DNA from: Chitinophaga nivalis
GTDB lineage: Bacteria > Bacteroidota > Bacteroidia > Chitinophagales > Chitinophagaceae
Direction of reading: 5' to 3'
Length of the DNA stretch: 64,000 nucleotides
Assembly (NCBI RefSeq): GCF_025989125.1
Contig: NZ_JAPDNR010000001.1
Span: forward strand, 1,904,301-1,968,300
This document shows positions 49,569 through 58,656 of the stretch, in pieces (positions within the stretch are counted from its first letter, which is position 1; each line of letters begins with the position of its first letter). The notes under the pieces are model-generated. The model was given only the letters and a program-made list of their open reading frames with translations, made no database searches and had not been told where the DNA came from. A program made the position numbers and the translations under genes.

Positions 49569-50861
49569 ATGTTAAGATTACTGGCCACCATAAGAAAAGA
49601 ATGGCAACTGCTGTTAAGAGATAAAACAGGTTTATTACTCCTGTTTGTCATGCCGGTGGTGTTGATTACGGTAATGGCCCTGATACAGGATGCGCCTTTT
49701 AAGGACTTCCAGGATGTTAAATTCGATATTCTCACAGTCGACAATGACCATGGCCGCCTGGGGCGTCAGATAAAAGAAGGGTTGGCTACCGGTGGTCAGT
49801 TCAACATTATTGATTCCCTGAATGGCCAACCGGTGACAGCTGCGGCTGCGCGGGAGCTGGTGAACAATGGCACGTATAAAATCAGCATCATTGTACCTGC
49901 CGGCGCAACGGCGGCTATTGTCAGCAATGCTAACCGTATTGTGAATGATATTACACACCGGATGGGCATGTCAGTATCCTTGCCGGTAAAGCTGAAAGCG
50001 GATAGCCTGAATGTCATTATCTATTTTGATCCGGCTGCCAAGAAAGCGTTCAAAGGCGCCGTACATCAGGCGCTGGATAATTTTCTTACCCAGGTAGAAA
50101 CGGAGATGTTGCTGGACCGCATCCGGCAGCAATTACGACAGAAAGATGCACCGGCTGCCACTACAGATACCTTACCTATCCGCCTGCAGGCAGTAGGCCT
50201 GGAAGAACATGCCACCGGCACCGGTAAACAGCTGGATGTTATTTCCAATTCTGTTCAACATAATGTACCAGCCTGGAGCATCTTCGCTATGTTTTTTATC
50301 GTGATTCCCATTGCCGGTAATATGATCCGGGAAAGGGAAGATGGCAGCCTGTTGCGGATGAAACTGATACCAGGTTCCTACCTGGCTATTCTGACGGGTA
50401 AGATGTTGTTTTTCGTGGGCATATGTGTGCTGCAGTTTTACCTGATGATGTTGGTGGGTATTTATGTGATGCCCTGGCTGCACCTGCCGCAACTGGCCAT
50501 GGGGCAACATCCGGATGCTACCTTCCTGGTGGCTGCAGGTATCGGGTTGGCGGCAACTGCCTATGGTATCCTGATTGGTACGATTTTTAAAACACCTAAC
50601 CAGGCGTTGAACTTTGGCGCCATCTCTATCGTGATCCTTTCTGCTATTGGTGGTATCTGGATTCCGTTGGAAGTTATGCCGGGTAATATGCAGGTCATCG
50701 GACATCTGTCGCCGCTCAGCTGGGGACTGGATGCCATCAATGATATTTATCTCCGGAACGGAGATATCAGCTACGTGTGGAAGAATGTGCTGCGTTTGAC
50801 CGGCACTGGTATGTGTATGCTGGCGATAGCGGGCTGGGTAGAAAAAAGAAGAATGAACTGA
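49569..50861 (+). CDS. ABC-2 type permease
   Basis: 430 residues. One N-terminal transmembrane segment (LLLLFVMPVVLITVMALI, about 20-37) is followed by a large periplasmic loop to about residue 230. A cluster of five helices follows, from IPIAGNMIREREDGSLLRMKLIPGSYLAILTGKML to AIGGIWIPLEVMPG. MIREREDGSLLRMKL is the conserved cytoplasmic loop of ABC-2 exporters. The domain order matches YhhJ/YadH-like exporters. It follows the ATPase gene in the same operon and precedes the ACP gene by 92 bp. Confidence 0.9.
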   Translation: MLRLLATIRKEWQLLLRDKTGLLLLFVMPVVLITVMALIQDAPFKDFQDVKFDILTVDNDHGRLGRQIKEGLATGGQFNIIDSLNGQPVTAAAARELVNNGTYKISIIVPAGATAAIVSNANRIVNDITHRMGMSVSLPVKLKADSLNVIIYFDPAAKKAFKGAVHQALDNFLTQVETEMLLDRIRQQLRQKDAPAATTDTLPIRLQAVGLEEHATGTGKQLDVISNSVQHNVPAWSIFAMFFIVIPIAGNMIREREDGSLLRMKLIPGSYLAILTGKMLFFVGICVLQFYLMMLVGIYVMPWLHLPQLAMGQHPDATFLVAAGIGLAATAYGILIGTIFKTPNQALNFGAISIVILSAIGGIWIPLEVMPGNMQVIGHLSPLSWGLDAINDIYLRNGDISYVWKNVLRLTGTGMCMLAIAGWVEKRRMN

Positions 50862-50953
50862 TAAATATTTTCAAAACAATTGTAAAACTGTATTTTTACT
50901 CCCCACAGGGATATTCACTGTTGCGAGTTACAGGGTGATAAACCTACAACATT

Positions 50954-51211
50954 ATGGAAGAATTAAAAAAGAAACTGAAAGAGCAGATCATCGAATCTTT
51001 GAATCTGCAGGATACCAAACCCGAAGATATTGATGACAATGCGCCTTTATTTGGAGAAGGACTTGGACTCGATAGTATTGATTCCCTGGAACTGATGGTG
51101 TTACTGGAAAGACAATACCATATCAAGGTAGAAGATCCACGTGAAGGACGTAAAATCCTGCAGTCTGTTCAGTCAATGGCTGCATTTATCCAATCAAAAC
51201 AACCAGCGTAA
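50954..51211 (+). CDS. Acyl carrier protein
   Basis: 85 residues with the phosphopantetheine site Ser41 in GLGLDSIDSLEL, the DSL-type motif of ACPs. It is acidic, without a signal peptide. The first ketosynthase begins 13 bp later. It is probably the dedicated carrier on which this cluster's chain is extended, distinct from the fatty-acid ACP of the cell, which is not in this window. Confidence 0.93.
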   Translation: MEELKKKLKEQIIESLNLQDTKPEDIDDNAPLFGEGLGLDSIDSLELMVLLERQYHIKVEDPREGRKILQSVQSMAAFIQSKQPA

Positions 51212-51224
51212 GTAAACAGGCTAC

Positions 51225-52439
51225 ATGTCGGAAAGAGTGTTCATAACAGGGATAGGAATGATTACCGCTATCGGTGATAATGTAGCCGGAAATTTGCAGA
51301 ACCTGCGGTTGCAGCGAAGTGGGCTGGGTTATTCCAGTTATATTGATACGATCTACAAATCGGTATTGCCGGTGGCAGAAGTGAAACAGGATAATGCGTC
51401 GCTGTTTGCCATGGCCGGTATCCCGGAAACAGGCGGATATACCCGTACCACGCTGCTGGGAATGGTAGCCATGCGGGAAGCCCTGCAACATGCAGGCATC
51501 ACGGATGTACAGTCTGCGCCTACTGGTTTTGTGAATGCCAGTACCGTAGGCGGCATGTGTGATACGGAGAAATGGTATTTTGATATTATCAATCCCGAAA
51601 AAGAAGGTGATTTTATTCAATACATAGATACCCTGGATTGCGCAGACTGTACACAACGTATAGCCGATATCGTAGGATTCAGTGAGCATATTGCCACGAT
51701 CAGCACTGCCTGTTCTTCTTCCGCAAATGCATTGATGTTTGGTGCACGTATGATCAAACAGGGGCTGCTGCCCCGGATGGTATGCGGTGGTACCGAAGCG
51801 CTCACCCGCTTTACACTCAATGGTTTCAACTCGCTAAAAAACATAGACAAACAATTCTGTCGTCCGTTTGATCAGCAAAGAACAGGATTAAACCTGGGCG
51901 AAGGAGCGGCTTACCTGGTACTGGAAGGAGAAACCTTTGCCCGTGCCAACAACAGCCGTATTCTGGGAGAACTGAGCGGTTACTGTAATACCAACGAAGC
52001 ATTTCATCCCACCTCTCCCTCTCCGGATGGAGATGGCGCTTATGAAGCCATGAAAACGGCGCTGGCCATGAGTGGCAGAACACTGGACGAAGTACAATAC
52101 ATCAATGTACATGGCACCGCTACCCTGAACAATGACGTGTCGGAAGGCAAGGCACTGGAACGTTTATTCGGAACGGAAGTTCCCTTGTTCAGTTCCACCA
52201 AACCTTTTACCGGCCACACCCTGGCAGCTGCCGGTGCTATTGAAGCCATCTATTCCCTGCTGGCTATACAACACAACCTGGTATTCCCGAACCTCCATTT
52301 CTCCGAAAGAATGGAAGAATTGTCCATCACACCTGTCACGGAACTAATGGAAGGGCAATCTGTTAATAATGTTATTTCAAACTCATTTGGATTTGGGGGC
52401 AACAATGCTTCCCTGGTGATCAGCAAATATGAAGGGTAA
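51225..52439 (+). CDS. Beta-ketoacyl-ACP synthase II-type (KS, active)
   Basis: A 404-residue condensing enzyme with the full catalytic set: Cys163 in ISTACSSSANAL, His296 in VHGTAT, Lys326 and His331 in STKPFTGHTLAAAGA. The C-terminal SNSFGFGGNNASLV is the KAS I/II glycine-rich ending. It would decarboxylate malonyl-ACP and extend the chain on the ACP. Its end overlaps the next gene by 11 bp, which has the same fold but lost its active site, an arrangement like KS/chain-length-factor pairs. Iterative use of the pair would build a polyene of set length. Confidence 0.92.
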   Translation: MSERVFITGIGMITAIGDNVAGNLQNLRLQRSGLGYSSYIDTIYKSVLPVAEVKQDNASLFAMAGIPETGGYTRTTLLGMVAMREALQHAGITDVQSAPTGFVNASTVGGMCDTEKWYFDIINPEKEGDFIQYIDTLDCADCTQRIADIVGFSEHIATISTACSSSANALMFGARMIKQGLLPRMVCGGTEALTRFTLNGFNSLKNIDKQFCRPFDQQRTGLNLGEGAAYLVLEGETFARANNSRILGELSGYCNTNEAFHPTSPSPDGDGAYEAMKTALAMSGRTLDEVQYINVHGTATLNNDVSEGKALERLFGTEVPLFSSTKPFTGHTLAAAGAIEAIYSLLAIQHNLVFPNLHFSERMEELSITPVTELMEGQSVNNVISNSFGFGGNNASLVISKYEG

Positions 52440-53475
52440 GTGTTACATACAAGGAATGGCGGCTATTTCCCCGCAGGATACTTTTGACGGGAACATTTTT
52501 TCAGCGCCGCTGGTGCATACAAACAGTAACCGGTTTAGCTGTGTTGAACCAGACTATAAGCCGTTTATACCGGCCAATAGCCTGCGTCGCATGACCAGGG
52601 TCCTGAAAATAGGACTCACCACGGCACTCAAATGCATACAGGAAAGTGGTATCACTACGCCAGGACCGATTGTAACCGGTACCGGTAAAGGTAGCCTGCA
52701 GGACACCGAACGGTTTATCCGGGAAATTGTACAGTATGAAGAAACCGCCCTGAATCCGACTCCTTTTATACAATCTACCTACAATTCTGTCAACGGGCTG
52801 ATAGCCTTGCAACAGAAGTGTACCGCCTATAACAACACCTTTGTACATCGTGGTTTTTCTTTCGAAAATGCATTACTGGACAGCATGTTGCTGATTCAGG
52901 AGGGAGCTGCACATACGCTTACCGGTGCTTTCGAAGAAATTACTGCGGAACATTTTTATATCAAAAGCAGAATTGGTTGCTGGAAACAGGAACCAGTAGA
53001 CAGCCGGGAACTGTATACCCATTTATCTCCCGGTACCATAGCCGGTGAAGGCGCTGTATTTTTTACCCTAACGGGAACGCCTACCCCACAAAGTTATGCC
53101 GCTATCTCCGGATTCAGGATGTTGTACAAACCAACTACAGATAAGCTGGCGGCAGCATTGCAGGCCTTTGCGCCTGAAGCAGACCTGATTATTACCGGTT
53201 GCAATGGCGACAGCAATCATGCACATTTTTATGAAACCCTGGATCGCTCTTTCCCGGGTATTCCCCAGTTACCTTTCAAACATCTTTGCGGAGAGTATGA
53301 TACCGCGGGTGCCTTCGGACTGTGGCTGGCAGCGCATATCATCAAAGACCAGCAGGTGCCGCAGCAGTGGTATCCCACTTTACCGCCGCTTCCTGCCGGT
53401 ATCAACAAAGTATTATTCTATAATCATTTCTACGGAGAACAACATGTGATGATCCTCCTGGAAAGGGTGTCCTGA
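52429..53475 (+). CDS. Ketosynthase homologue lacking catalytic residues (chain-length-factor-like)
   Basis: 348 residues, a thiolase-fold protein aligned with the active KS just before it. At the nucleophile position it has RGFSFENAL (Gly142 in place of Cys). In the position of VHGTAT it has ITGCNGDSN without the His. The second His position is Glu289 in FKHLCGEYDTAGAFGLWLA, although Lys284 is kept. The overlap of 11 bp with the KS gene indicates a fixed-stoichiometry heterodimer. The obvious model is a chain-length-factor-like partner, as in type II polyketide and arylpolyene systems. It is shorter than KAS II (348 against about 405). It is the last gene of the cluster. Confidence 0.78.
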   Translation: MKGKCYIQGMAAISPQDTFDGNIFSAPLVHTNSNRFSCVEPDYKPFIPANSLRRMTRVLKIGLTTALKCIQESGITTPGPIVTGTGKGSLQDTERFIREIVQYEETALNPTPFIQSTYNSVNGLIALQQKCTAYNNTFVHRGFSFENALLDSMLLIQEGAAHTLTGAFEEITAEHFYIKSRIGCWKQEPVDSRELYTHLSPGTIAGEGAVFFTLTGTPTPQSYAAISGFRMLYKPTTDKLAAALQAFAPEADLIITGCNGDSNHAHFYETLDRSFPGIPQLPFKHLCGEYDTAGAFGLWLAAHIIKDQQVPQQWYPTLPPLPAGINKVLFYNHFYGEQHVMILLERVS

Positions 53476-53488
53476 AATTTTGCTATCA

Positions 53489-55213
53489 TCATCTGACCCG
53501 GTACACCGGGTAACGCAGGTATTCCGGCTCTGCGTAGGGCGAGTGTTTGTACACAAACGCCAGCTGGGCTGCTGCATGGTTGTTGAATGCAGTATCGGTG
53601 GCTTTTTTCTTCGCCAGTAAGGCTTGCAGTTCCGGATGTTCTTTCAGATAGGCAGCACCGGTATCTTCAAAAACATAGGAAGAATAACCTTCTTTTTGTC
53701 CCAATATCGCATCAAAGAAATTCCAGGCGAAGTAGGAGTCACCTGCGGTAGGTTCCAGTGTTTCGATGAGGTAACGGTTTGCCGGCTGATTCATCGGGAT
53801 GTAATAGTCTCCTTTGCGGAACCGGATAGAATCGTTGCTGCTGCTTACCTGGATATCGGTGTGCAGGTAATGTTTTTCGAAAGGTTTGGCAGCCGATTTA
53901 TAATCCGTGATGTGATATACTTCCACGTAGATGGTGGTATCCTTTTGCAGGGGCCGCATTTGCACCTTATTATTTTTCAGCAGGTCGATGACTGCCCACC
54001 ATCCCTGCGGGATGATGTAGGCCGCTGGCTTTTCCACAAAGCGGGTAGCAGTTGCCTGGTTGTAGAATTTAACTTTCCGCTCGTAGGGTTTGCTCCGGTC
54101 GTAATACAGGCGGGGCAGGCCGGAGATGGCGCTGGGCTTGTAACCGGAGGTAAATCCTTTGAAGTTGATCAGGCTGTATGCTTGCTGATTGGTTTCCCAG
54201 GCCAGGGGAAAACGTTGCTGGCTGATGGAGGCAGCTTTGGTTTGTGCACGCAGTTCCCGGATGGTTTCACTGTGGGTGCTGGTAAACTGTATAAAACATT
54301 CCATCAGGGCGTAGGTGGCTTTTACACGATCCGGATAGGGTTTCAGCATATGGGTTTCGGGTACAAAACCGAAAGTATGGAACAACGTCGTGTAGCCGGT
54401 AGAATAACGGGGTACGTCCGTAAATTCCACCCAGCCGCTGTCGGGCGTTTCTCCGAAATGATTCACATAGGGTACGAGGTCGTATCCTTTTGTTTTCATG
54501 AGACTGTACAGGCCGGGTTCAAATGTTTCATGCAGGAAAGTGCCCATGGGGCCACCCAGTTTGTTATGCTGGGTAGTAAGCAGGGTCATGATATGCTGGT
54601 AGTCGGCGCCATTGCTTACATGGTTATCCACAAATACGTCGGGGTCTGTCAGCTGGTAGATTTGCTGGAAGGCACGGGCATTTTTGGAATCTGCTTTTAT
54701 AAAGTCGCGGTTGAGGTCGAGGTTTTGGGCATTGCCTCTGAAGCCGAAGGCATCCGGTCCGTTCTGGTCTACGCGGTACCAGGGGGAGCGGTTGAGCATA
54801 CCGCCGATATTATACACGGGTATAACAGCGAGTATGATGTTGTCGGGAATGCGTGTTTTACCTGTGGCCAGGTCGCGGAGCAGCATCATGGAAGCATCAA
54901 TGCCATCGGGTTCGCCGGGATGTATACCGTTATTGATGAGGATGATGCGTTTATTTTTTTTACGGAGACTGTTGAAGTCGAAGTCTTTTTGCGGGGAATA
55001 GGTGACCAGGTGCAAGGGAAAACCGGCGTCGGTGGTACCGATGGTACGAAGGTTTATTTGCGGGAAGCGTTTGCTGAGTTGCTGATAGTATTGAATAACT
55101 TCCGGGTAGGTGGCGGTTTGTTGGCCGGCCGTTTTTTCATAACGGGTAGAAAGATCCTGAGCCTGTGTGGATAGGGTGTACAGGCATAGGAGGGCAGCAA
55201 ATAGTTTTCTCAT
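53489..55213 (-). CDS. Secreted M14 family zinc carboxypeptidase
   Basis: 574 residues with a signal peptide (1-19, LSTQAQ). Zinc ligands are His98 and Glu101 in NNGIHPGEPDGIDASMMLL, and a later His in DNHVSNGADYQH. Asn and Arg substrate contacts are in LDLNRDF and DQNGPDAFGFRG, and the catalytic Glu is probably in FVPETHMLKPY. The C-terminal 200 residues are an accessory region of the Bacteroidota type. It should act on peptides in the periplasm or outside the cell. It is convergent with the biosynthetic cluster (13-bp gap). Confidence 0.88.
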   Translation of the reverse strand: MRKLFAALLCLYTLSTQAQDLSTRYEKTAGQQTATYPEVIQYYQQLSKRFPQINLRTIGTTDAGFPLHLVTYSPQKDFDFNSLRKKNKRIILINNGIHPGEPDGIDASMMLLRDLATGKTRIPDNIILAVIPVYNIGGMLNRSPWYRVDQNGPDAFGFRGNAQNLDLNRDFIKADSKNARAFQQIYQLTDPDVFVDNHVSNGADYQHIMTLLTTQHNKLGGPMGTFLHETFEPGLYSLMKTKGYDLVPYVNHFGETPDSGWVEFTDVPRYSTGYTTLFHTFGFVPETHMLKPYPDRVKATYALMECFIQFTSTHSETIRELRAQTKAASISQQRFPLAWETNQQAYSLINFKGFTSGYKPSAISGLPRLYYDRSKPYERKVKFYNQATATRFVEKPAAYIIPQGWWAVIDLLKNNKVQMRPLQKDTTIYVEVYHITDYKSAAKPFEKHYLHTDIQVSSSNDSIRFRKGDYYIPMNQPANRYLIETLEPTAGDSYFAWNFFDAILGQKEGYSSYVFEDTGAAYLKEHPELQALLAKKKATDTAFNNHAAAQLAFVYKHSPYAEPEYLRYPVYRVR

Positions 55214-55246
55214 ATAAAAAAATCAAATATGAAAGTAAGTAAAAAA

Positions 55247-55277
55247 ACAAAAAGCCCTTCCCTTGAGAGGAAGAGCT
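55247..55277 (-). terminator. Terminator after rpsT
   Basis: On the minus strand AGCTCTTCCT pairs with GGGAAGGGCT (G-U pairs allowed), followed by TTTTTG. Plus-strand positions are AGCCCTTCCC at 55253-55262 and AGGAAGAGCT at 55268-55277. It separates rpsT from the M14 gene downstream. Confidence 0.72.
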
Positions 55278-55299
55278 GTAAATATTGTTACTGAAGCAA

Positions 55300-55554
55300 T
55301 TACGCCAGTTTAGCTACTTTCAGAGCCAGCTTACTTTTCAGGTTAGCTGCTTTGTTTTTGTGGATAACGTTACGTTTAGCCAGCTTGTCAATCATAGAGG
55401 CTACATCTGATAAATCTTTCTCCGCTGCCGCTTTGTCAGTTAATGCTTTCAAATCACGGATGGCATTACGGGTAGTTTTACCGTAGTAACGGTTACGTTC
55501 ATTACGCTTTTTGCTTTGACGTACGTCTTTTTTCGTTGCTTTATGGTTTGCCAT
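55300..55554 (-). CDS. rpsT: 30S ribosomal protein S20
   Basis: 84 residues, highly basic and helical, with the S20 start MANHKATKKDVRQSKKRNERNR and the conserved RNAIRDLKALTDKAA and HKNKAANLKSKL. It binds 16S rRNA early in 30S assembly. It is monocistronic, with its own promoter (55580-55587 plus a TTTG upstream) and terminator, as in many genomes. Confidence 0.96.
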   Translation of the reverse strand: MANHKATKKDVRQSKKRNERNRYYGKTTRNAIRDLKALTDKAAAEKDLSDVASMIDKLAKRNVIHKNKAANLKSKLALKVAKLA

Positions 55555-55579
55555 TTTTCAAATTTCAAGTTTCGGACGG

Positions 55580-55611
55580 CAAAGGTAACTATATATTTTT
55601 AACAAAACAAA
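55580..55611 (-). promoter_or_regulatory. Bacteroidota promoter (TTTG, 20 nt, TACCTTTG) for rpsT
   Basis: On the minus strand the -7 element TACCTTTG (55580-55587) is preceded by TTTG (55608-55611) with a 20-nt spacer. It lies 25 nt upstream of the ATG. This is the cleanest two-part promoter in the window. Confidence 0.65.
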
Positions 55612-55795
55612 CTTAATGTCTGTTTTCGTCCGAAGTGCAAATATAAGCAGCTTTATGGATACAAAAACACTTGATTATTTCTGATTTTTTCCATGTTCTG
55701 TATCGAAAAACGTGCGATATTTGCAATCCCATATATTAATATATTGGGACCAACAGAAAAGTATTTGAACTGAAGATCAGCAAAACTCGTTGTAA

Positions 55796-58555
55796 ATGAA
55801 GGACTTCTCATTCGTCACCAACTCACATCCTGCTTACATTGAATCGTTATATCAGGATTTCCGCAAAGATCCCAATTCCGTAGACCCCGACTGGGTAAAA
55901 TTTTTCGAAGGATTTGATTTTGCAGTATCAAACGTCAATGGTAAAGCGCCGGGCGCCGCACCAGCAGCAGGAGGCAGCACATCGTTGCCGGTGACAGACG
56001 ATCAGCTGGCTAAAGAGCTTGGCGCATACCGTCTCATCCAGGCGTATCGCAAGAAAGGCCATCTGGTTGCTAAAACCAATCCTATTCGTGAAAGAAAAGA
56101 CAGAGGTGCCAGGCTGGATCTTGCCAGCTATGGACTGAGTGACGCAGATCTGAAAACTGAATTTTATGCCGGTACCACCATCGGAATTGGCAAAACAACA
56201 TTGGAAAATATTGTTGCCCGTCTGCAACAGGTGTATACCGGTTCAGTAGGTATTCAATACACGTATATTAATGACCGCGACAAATCCAAATGGCTGGAAC
56301 GGGAATTCGAAGCCCTGATGACTCAGCCGCTGTCGCTGGAACAACGCCGCCGCATTCTGCAAAAGCTGAATCAGGGTGTTATCTTCGAAAAATTCCTGCA
56401 CACCAAATATATCGGTCAGAAACGTTTTGGTCTGGAAGGTGGTGAATCCACTATTCCTGCACTGGATGCCATGATCAATGTAGCCGCCGAATACGGCGTA
56501 CAGGAATCTGTAATCGGTATGGCACACCGTGGCCGTCTGAGCGTACTGGCCAACATCCTGGGTAAAACCTACGAACAGATCTTCAACGAATTTGAAGGAC
56601 TGGCCATTCCGGATATGACCATGGGTAGCGGTGACGTGAAATACCACCTGGGCTTCCGCTCACAGGTGACCACGCCTTCCGGTAAAGCCGTAAACCTGCA
56701 ACTGATGCCTAACCCTTCCCACCTGGAAGTGGTAGATCCTATTGTAATAGGATTTGCACGCAGTAAAGCAGATGTGATCTATGACAGCGATTATGATAAA
56801 ATATTGCCAATCCTCATTCACGGTGATGCTGCCGTAGCCGGTCAGGGCATTGTGTATGAAGTGGAGCAGATGAGTAAACTGAAAGGTTATTACACAGGTG
56901 GTACCATCCACTTTGTGATCAATAACCAGATCGGTTTTACTACCGATTTTGATGATGCCCGTTCTTCCGACTACTGTACCAGCGTAGCTTCTATTGTGCA
57001 GGCGCCGGTATTCCACGTAAACGGAGACGATGCGGAAGCAGTAGTGAAAGTAGCCCAGCTGGCTGCCCGCTACCGCCAGGAATTCAATGAAGACATCTTC
57101 ATTGACATGGTTTGCTACCGTAAACATGGCCACAACGAAGGTGATGAACCTAAGTTCACACAGCCTAGTCTGTATGCGCTGATTGATAAACATGCCAATC
57201 CGCGTGAAGTATATACCCAATACCTGCTGAAGAACGGTGAGTCGGACGCACAGGCATTGGCTAAAGAAATGGAGAAAGGATTCTGGGATGAATTACAGGC
57301 CCGCCTGGATGAAGTAAAACAACATCCGCTGCCTTATGCCAACCAGAAACCGGAAGAGTGGTGGCAGGCTTTACGTAAAGCCACGCCACAGGATTTCGAA
57401 TCTTCTCCGGCAACAGCTATTTCAACAGAAGACTTCAAACGCCTGTTTGATGGCCTGATGAAATGGCCGGAAACCTTTGTTCCTCTGCGTAAGGTGAGCA
57501 AACTGCTGCAGGATAAAATTAAACTGTATCAGGAAGAAGGTAAAGTAGACTGGGCTACCGGTGAATTGCTGGCCTATGCCAGTCTGCTGATTGAAGGAAA
57601 GGATGTACGTATGAGCGGTGAAGACGTAAAACGTGGTACTTTCTCTCACCGTCATGCGGTATTATTTGATGAGAATACCAACGAAACCTATAACCGCCTC
57701 AGTCATCTGCAGGATAAACAAGGTAAGTTCAGGATTTATAACTCTTTGCTGAGTGAATATGGTGTACTGGGATTTGAATATGGTTATGCCATGGCCAATC
57801 CTAATACCCTGGTATTATGGGAAGCACAGTATGGCGACTTCGTAAACGGTGCGCAAACTGTGATTGACCAGTATATCACCAGTGCAGAACAGAAATGGAC
57901 TACACAGAATGGTCTGGTAATGTTACTGCCACATGGTTATGAAGGTGGTGGACCAGATCACTCCAATGCCCGTCCGGAGCGTTTCCTGCAGCAATGTGCG
58001 GAAGAGAATGTGGTGATCACCAATATTACTACTGCGGCTAACTTCTTCCACGCGCTGCGTCGTCAGCTGACCTGGCAGTTCCGTAAACCGCTGATCAACT
58101 TCTCGCCTAAAGCGAACCTGCGTCACGTAGGTGCTTATTCTGCCATGGAAGAATTTACCCAGGGTGGATTTAAGGAAGTACTGGATGATCCGTTCATCGA
58201 AGATGCTTCCCTGGTGAAAAAAGTACTGCTGTGTACCGGTAAAATGTACTTTGACCTCAGCGATAAACAGGCGAAAGATGACCGTAAGGATGTAGCCATT
58301 GTAAGACTGGAACAACTGTATCCGCTGCCACTGAAACAGCTGGATGCGATTGCGCAGAAATATAAAGGTGCTACCTTCTTCTGGGTACAGGAAGAGCCGC
58401 TGAACATGGGTGCAGCAGCATTCCTGCAAATGAATCTGAAGCAGATCAACTATGGTGTTATCAGCCGTAATCCAAGTGCTTCCACTGCGACCGGTTATTC
58501 CAAAGTGCATGCCCGCGAACAGCAGCAGATCATTGATACTGCCTTTAACATCTAG
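55796..58555 (+). CDS. sucA: 2-oxoglutarate dehydrogenase E1 component
   Basis: 919 residues, the thiamine-diphosphate-dependent decarboxylase of the TCA cycle's OGDH complex. The N-terminal MKDFSFVTNSHPAYIESLYQDFRKDP region is the family's E2-interaction segment. GMAHRGRLSVLANILGK, HGDAAVAGQGIVYE, and the ThDP fold with VCYRKHGHNEGDEPKFTQP and GHNE are present. The C-terminal LPHGYEGGGPDHSNARPERFLQ and ATFFWVQEEPLNMGA are typical. It is upstream of sucB by 101 bp. Confidence 0.96.
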   Translation: MKDFSFVTNSHPAYIESLYQDFRKDPNSVDPDWVKFFEGFDFAVSNVNGKAPGAAPAAGGSTSLPVTDDQLAKELGAYRLIQAYRKKGHLVAKTNPIRERKDRGARLDLASYGLSDADLKTEFYAGTTIGIGKTTLENIVARLQQVYTGSVGIQYTYINDRDKSKWLEREFEALMTQPLSLEQRRRILQKLNQGVIFEKFLHTKYIGQKRFGLEGGESTIPALDAMINVAAEYGVQESVIGMAHRGRLSVLANILGKTYEQIFNEFEGLAIPDMTMGSGDVKYHLGFRSQVTTPSGKAVNLQLMPNPSHLEVVDPIVIGFARSKADVIYDSDYDKILPILIHGDAAVAGQGIVYEVEQMSKLKGYYTGGTIHFVINNQIGFTTDFDDARSSDYCTSVASIVQAPVFHVNGDDAEAVVKVAQLAARYRQEFNEDIFIDMVCYRKHGHNEGDEPKFTQPSLYALIDKHANPREVYTQYLLKNGESDAQALAKEMEKGFWDELQARLDEVKQHPLPYANQKPEEWWQALRKATPQDFESSPATAISTEDFKRLFDGLMKWPETFVPLRKVSKLLQDKIKLYQEEGKVDWATGELLAYASLLIEGKDVRMSGEDVKRGTFSHRHAVLFDENTNETYNRLSHLQDKQGKFRIYNSLLSEYGVLGFEYGYAMANPNTLVLWEAQYGDFVNGAQTVIDQYITSAEQKWTTQNGLVMLLPHGYEGGGPDHSNARPERFLQQCAEENVVITNITTAANFFHALRRQLTWQFRKPLINFSPKANLRHVGAYSAMEEFTQGGFKEVLDDPFIEDASLVKKVLLCTGKMYFDLSDKQAKDDRKDVAIVRLEQLYPLPLKQLDAIAQKYKGATFFWVQEEPLNMGAAAFLQMNLKQINYGVISRNPSASTATGYSKVHAREQQQIIDTAFNI

Positions 58556-58656
58556 TAGAAAGAATTGCAAACTATAAACTGAAAATAATTGTTGTTAGTG
58601 AGCAGCTATATATAAACAGCTTTTCACTGACAACAATCACCATCAACTGATATAAT

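Larger units (their letters stand above)
44868..53475 (+). other. Dialkylresorcinol/flexirubin-type biosynthetic cluster (partial pathway)
   Basis: Nine plus-strand genes in a row: DarA-like, DarB-like, a 132-residue unknown protein, BtrH-like, ABC ATPase, ABC permease, ACP, ketosynthase and ketosynthase-like partner. Housekeeping or unrelated genes flank both ends (GIN lipoprotein left, convergent M14 peptidase right). In known flexirubin or arylpolyene clusters, ketoreductase, dehydratase, ammonia-lyase, acyl-CoA ligase, thioesterase and acyltransferase genes accompany these. None lies in this window. Confidence 0.65.

Noticed and set aside
53624..55174. A 516-codon open frame on the plus strand opposite the M14 peptidase
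   Set aside because: It lies fully antisense to a gene with complete zinc-peptidase motifs and has no recognisable domain or signal peptide. It is a codon-usage shadow.
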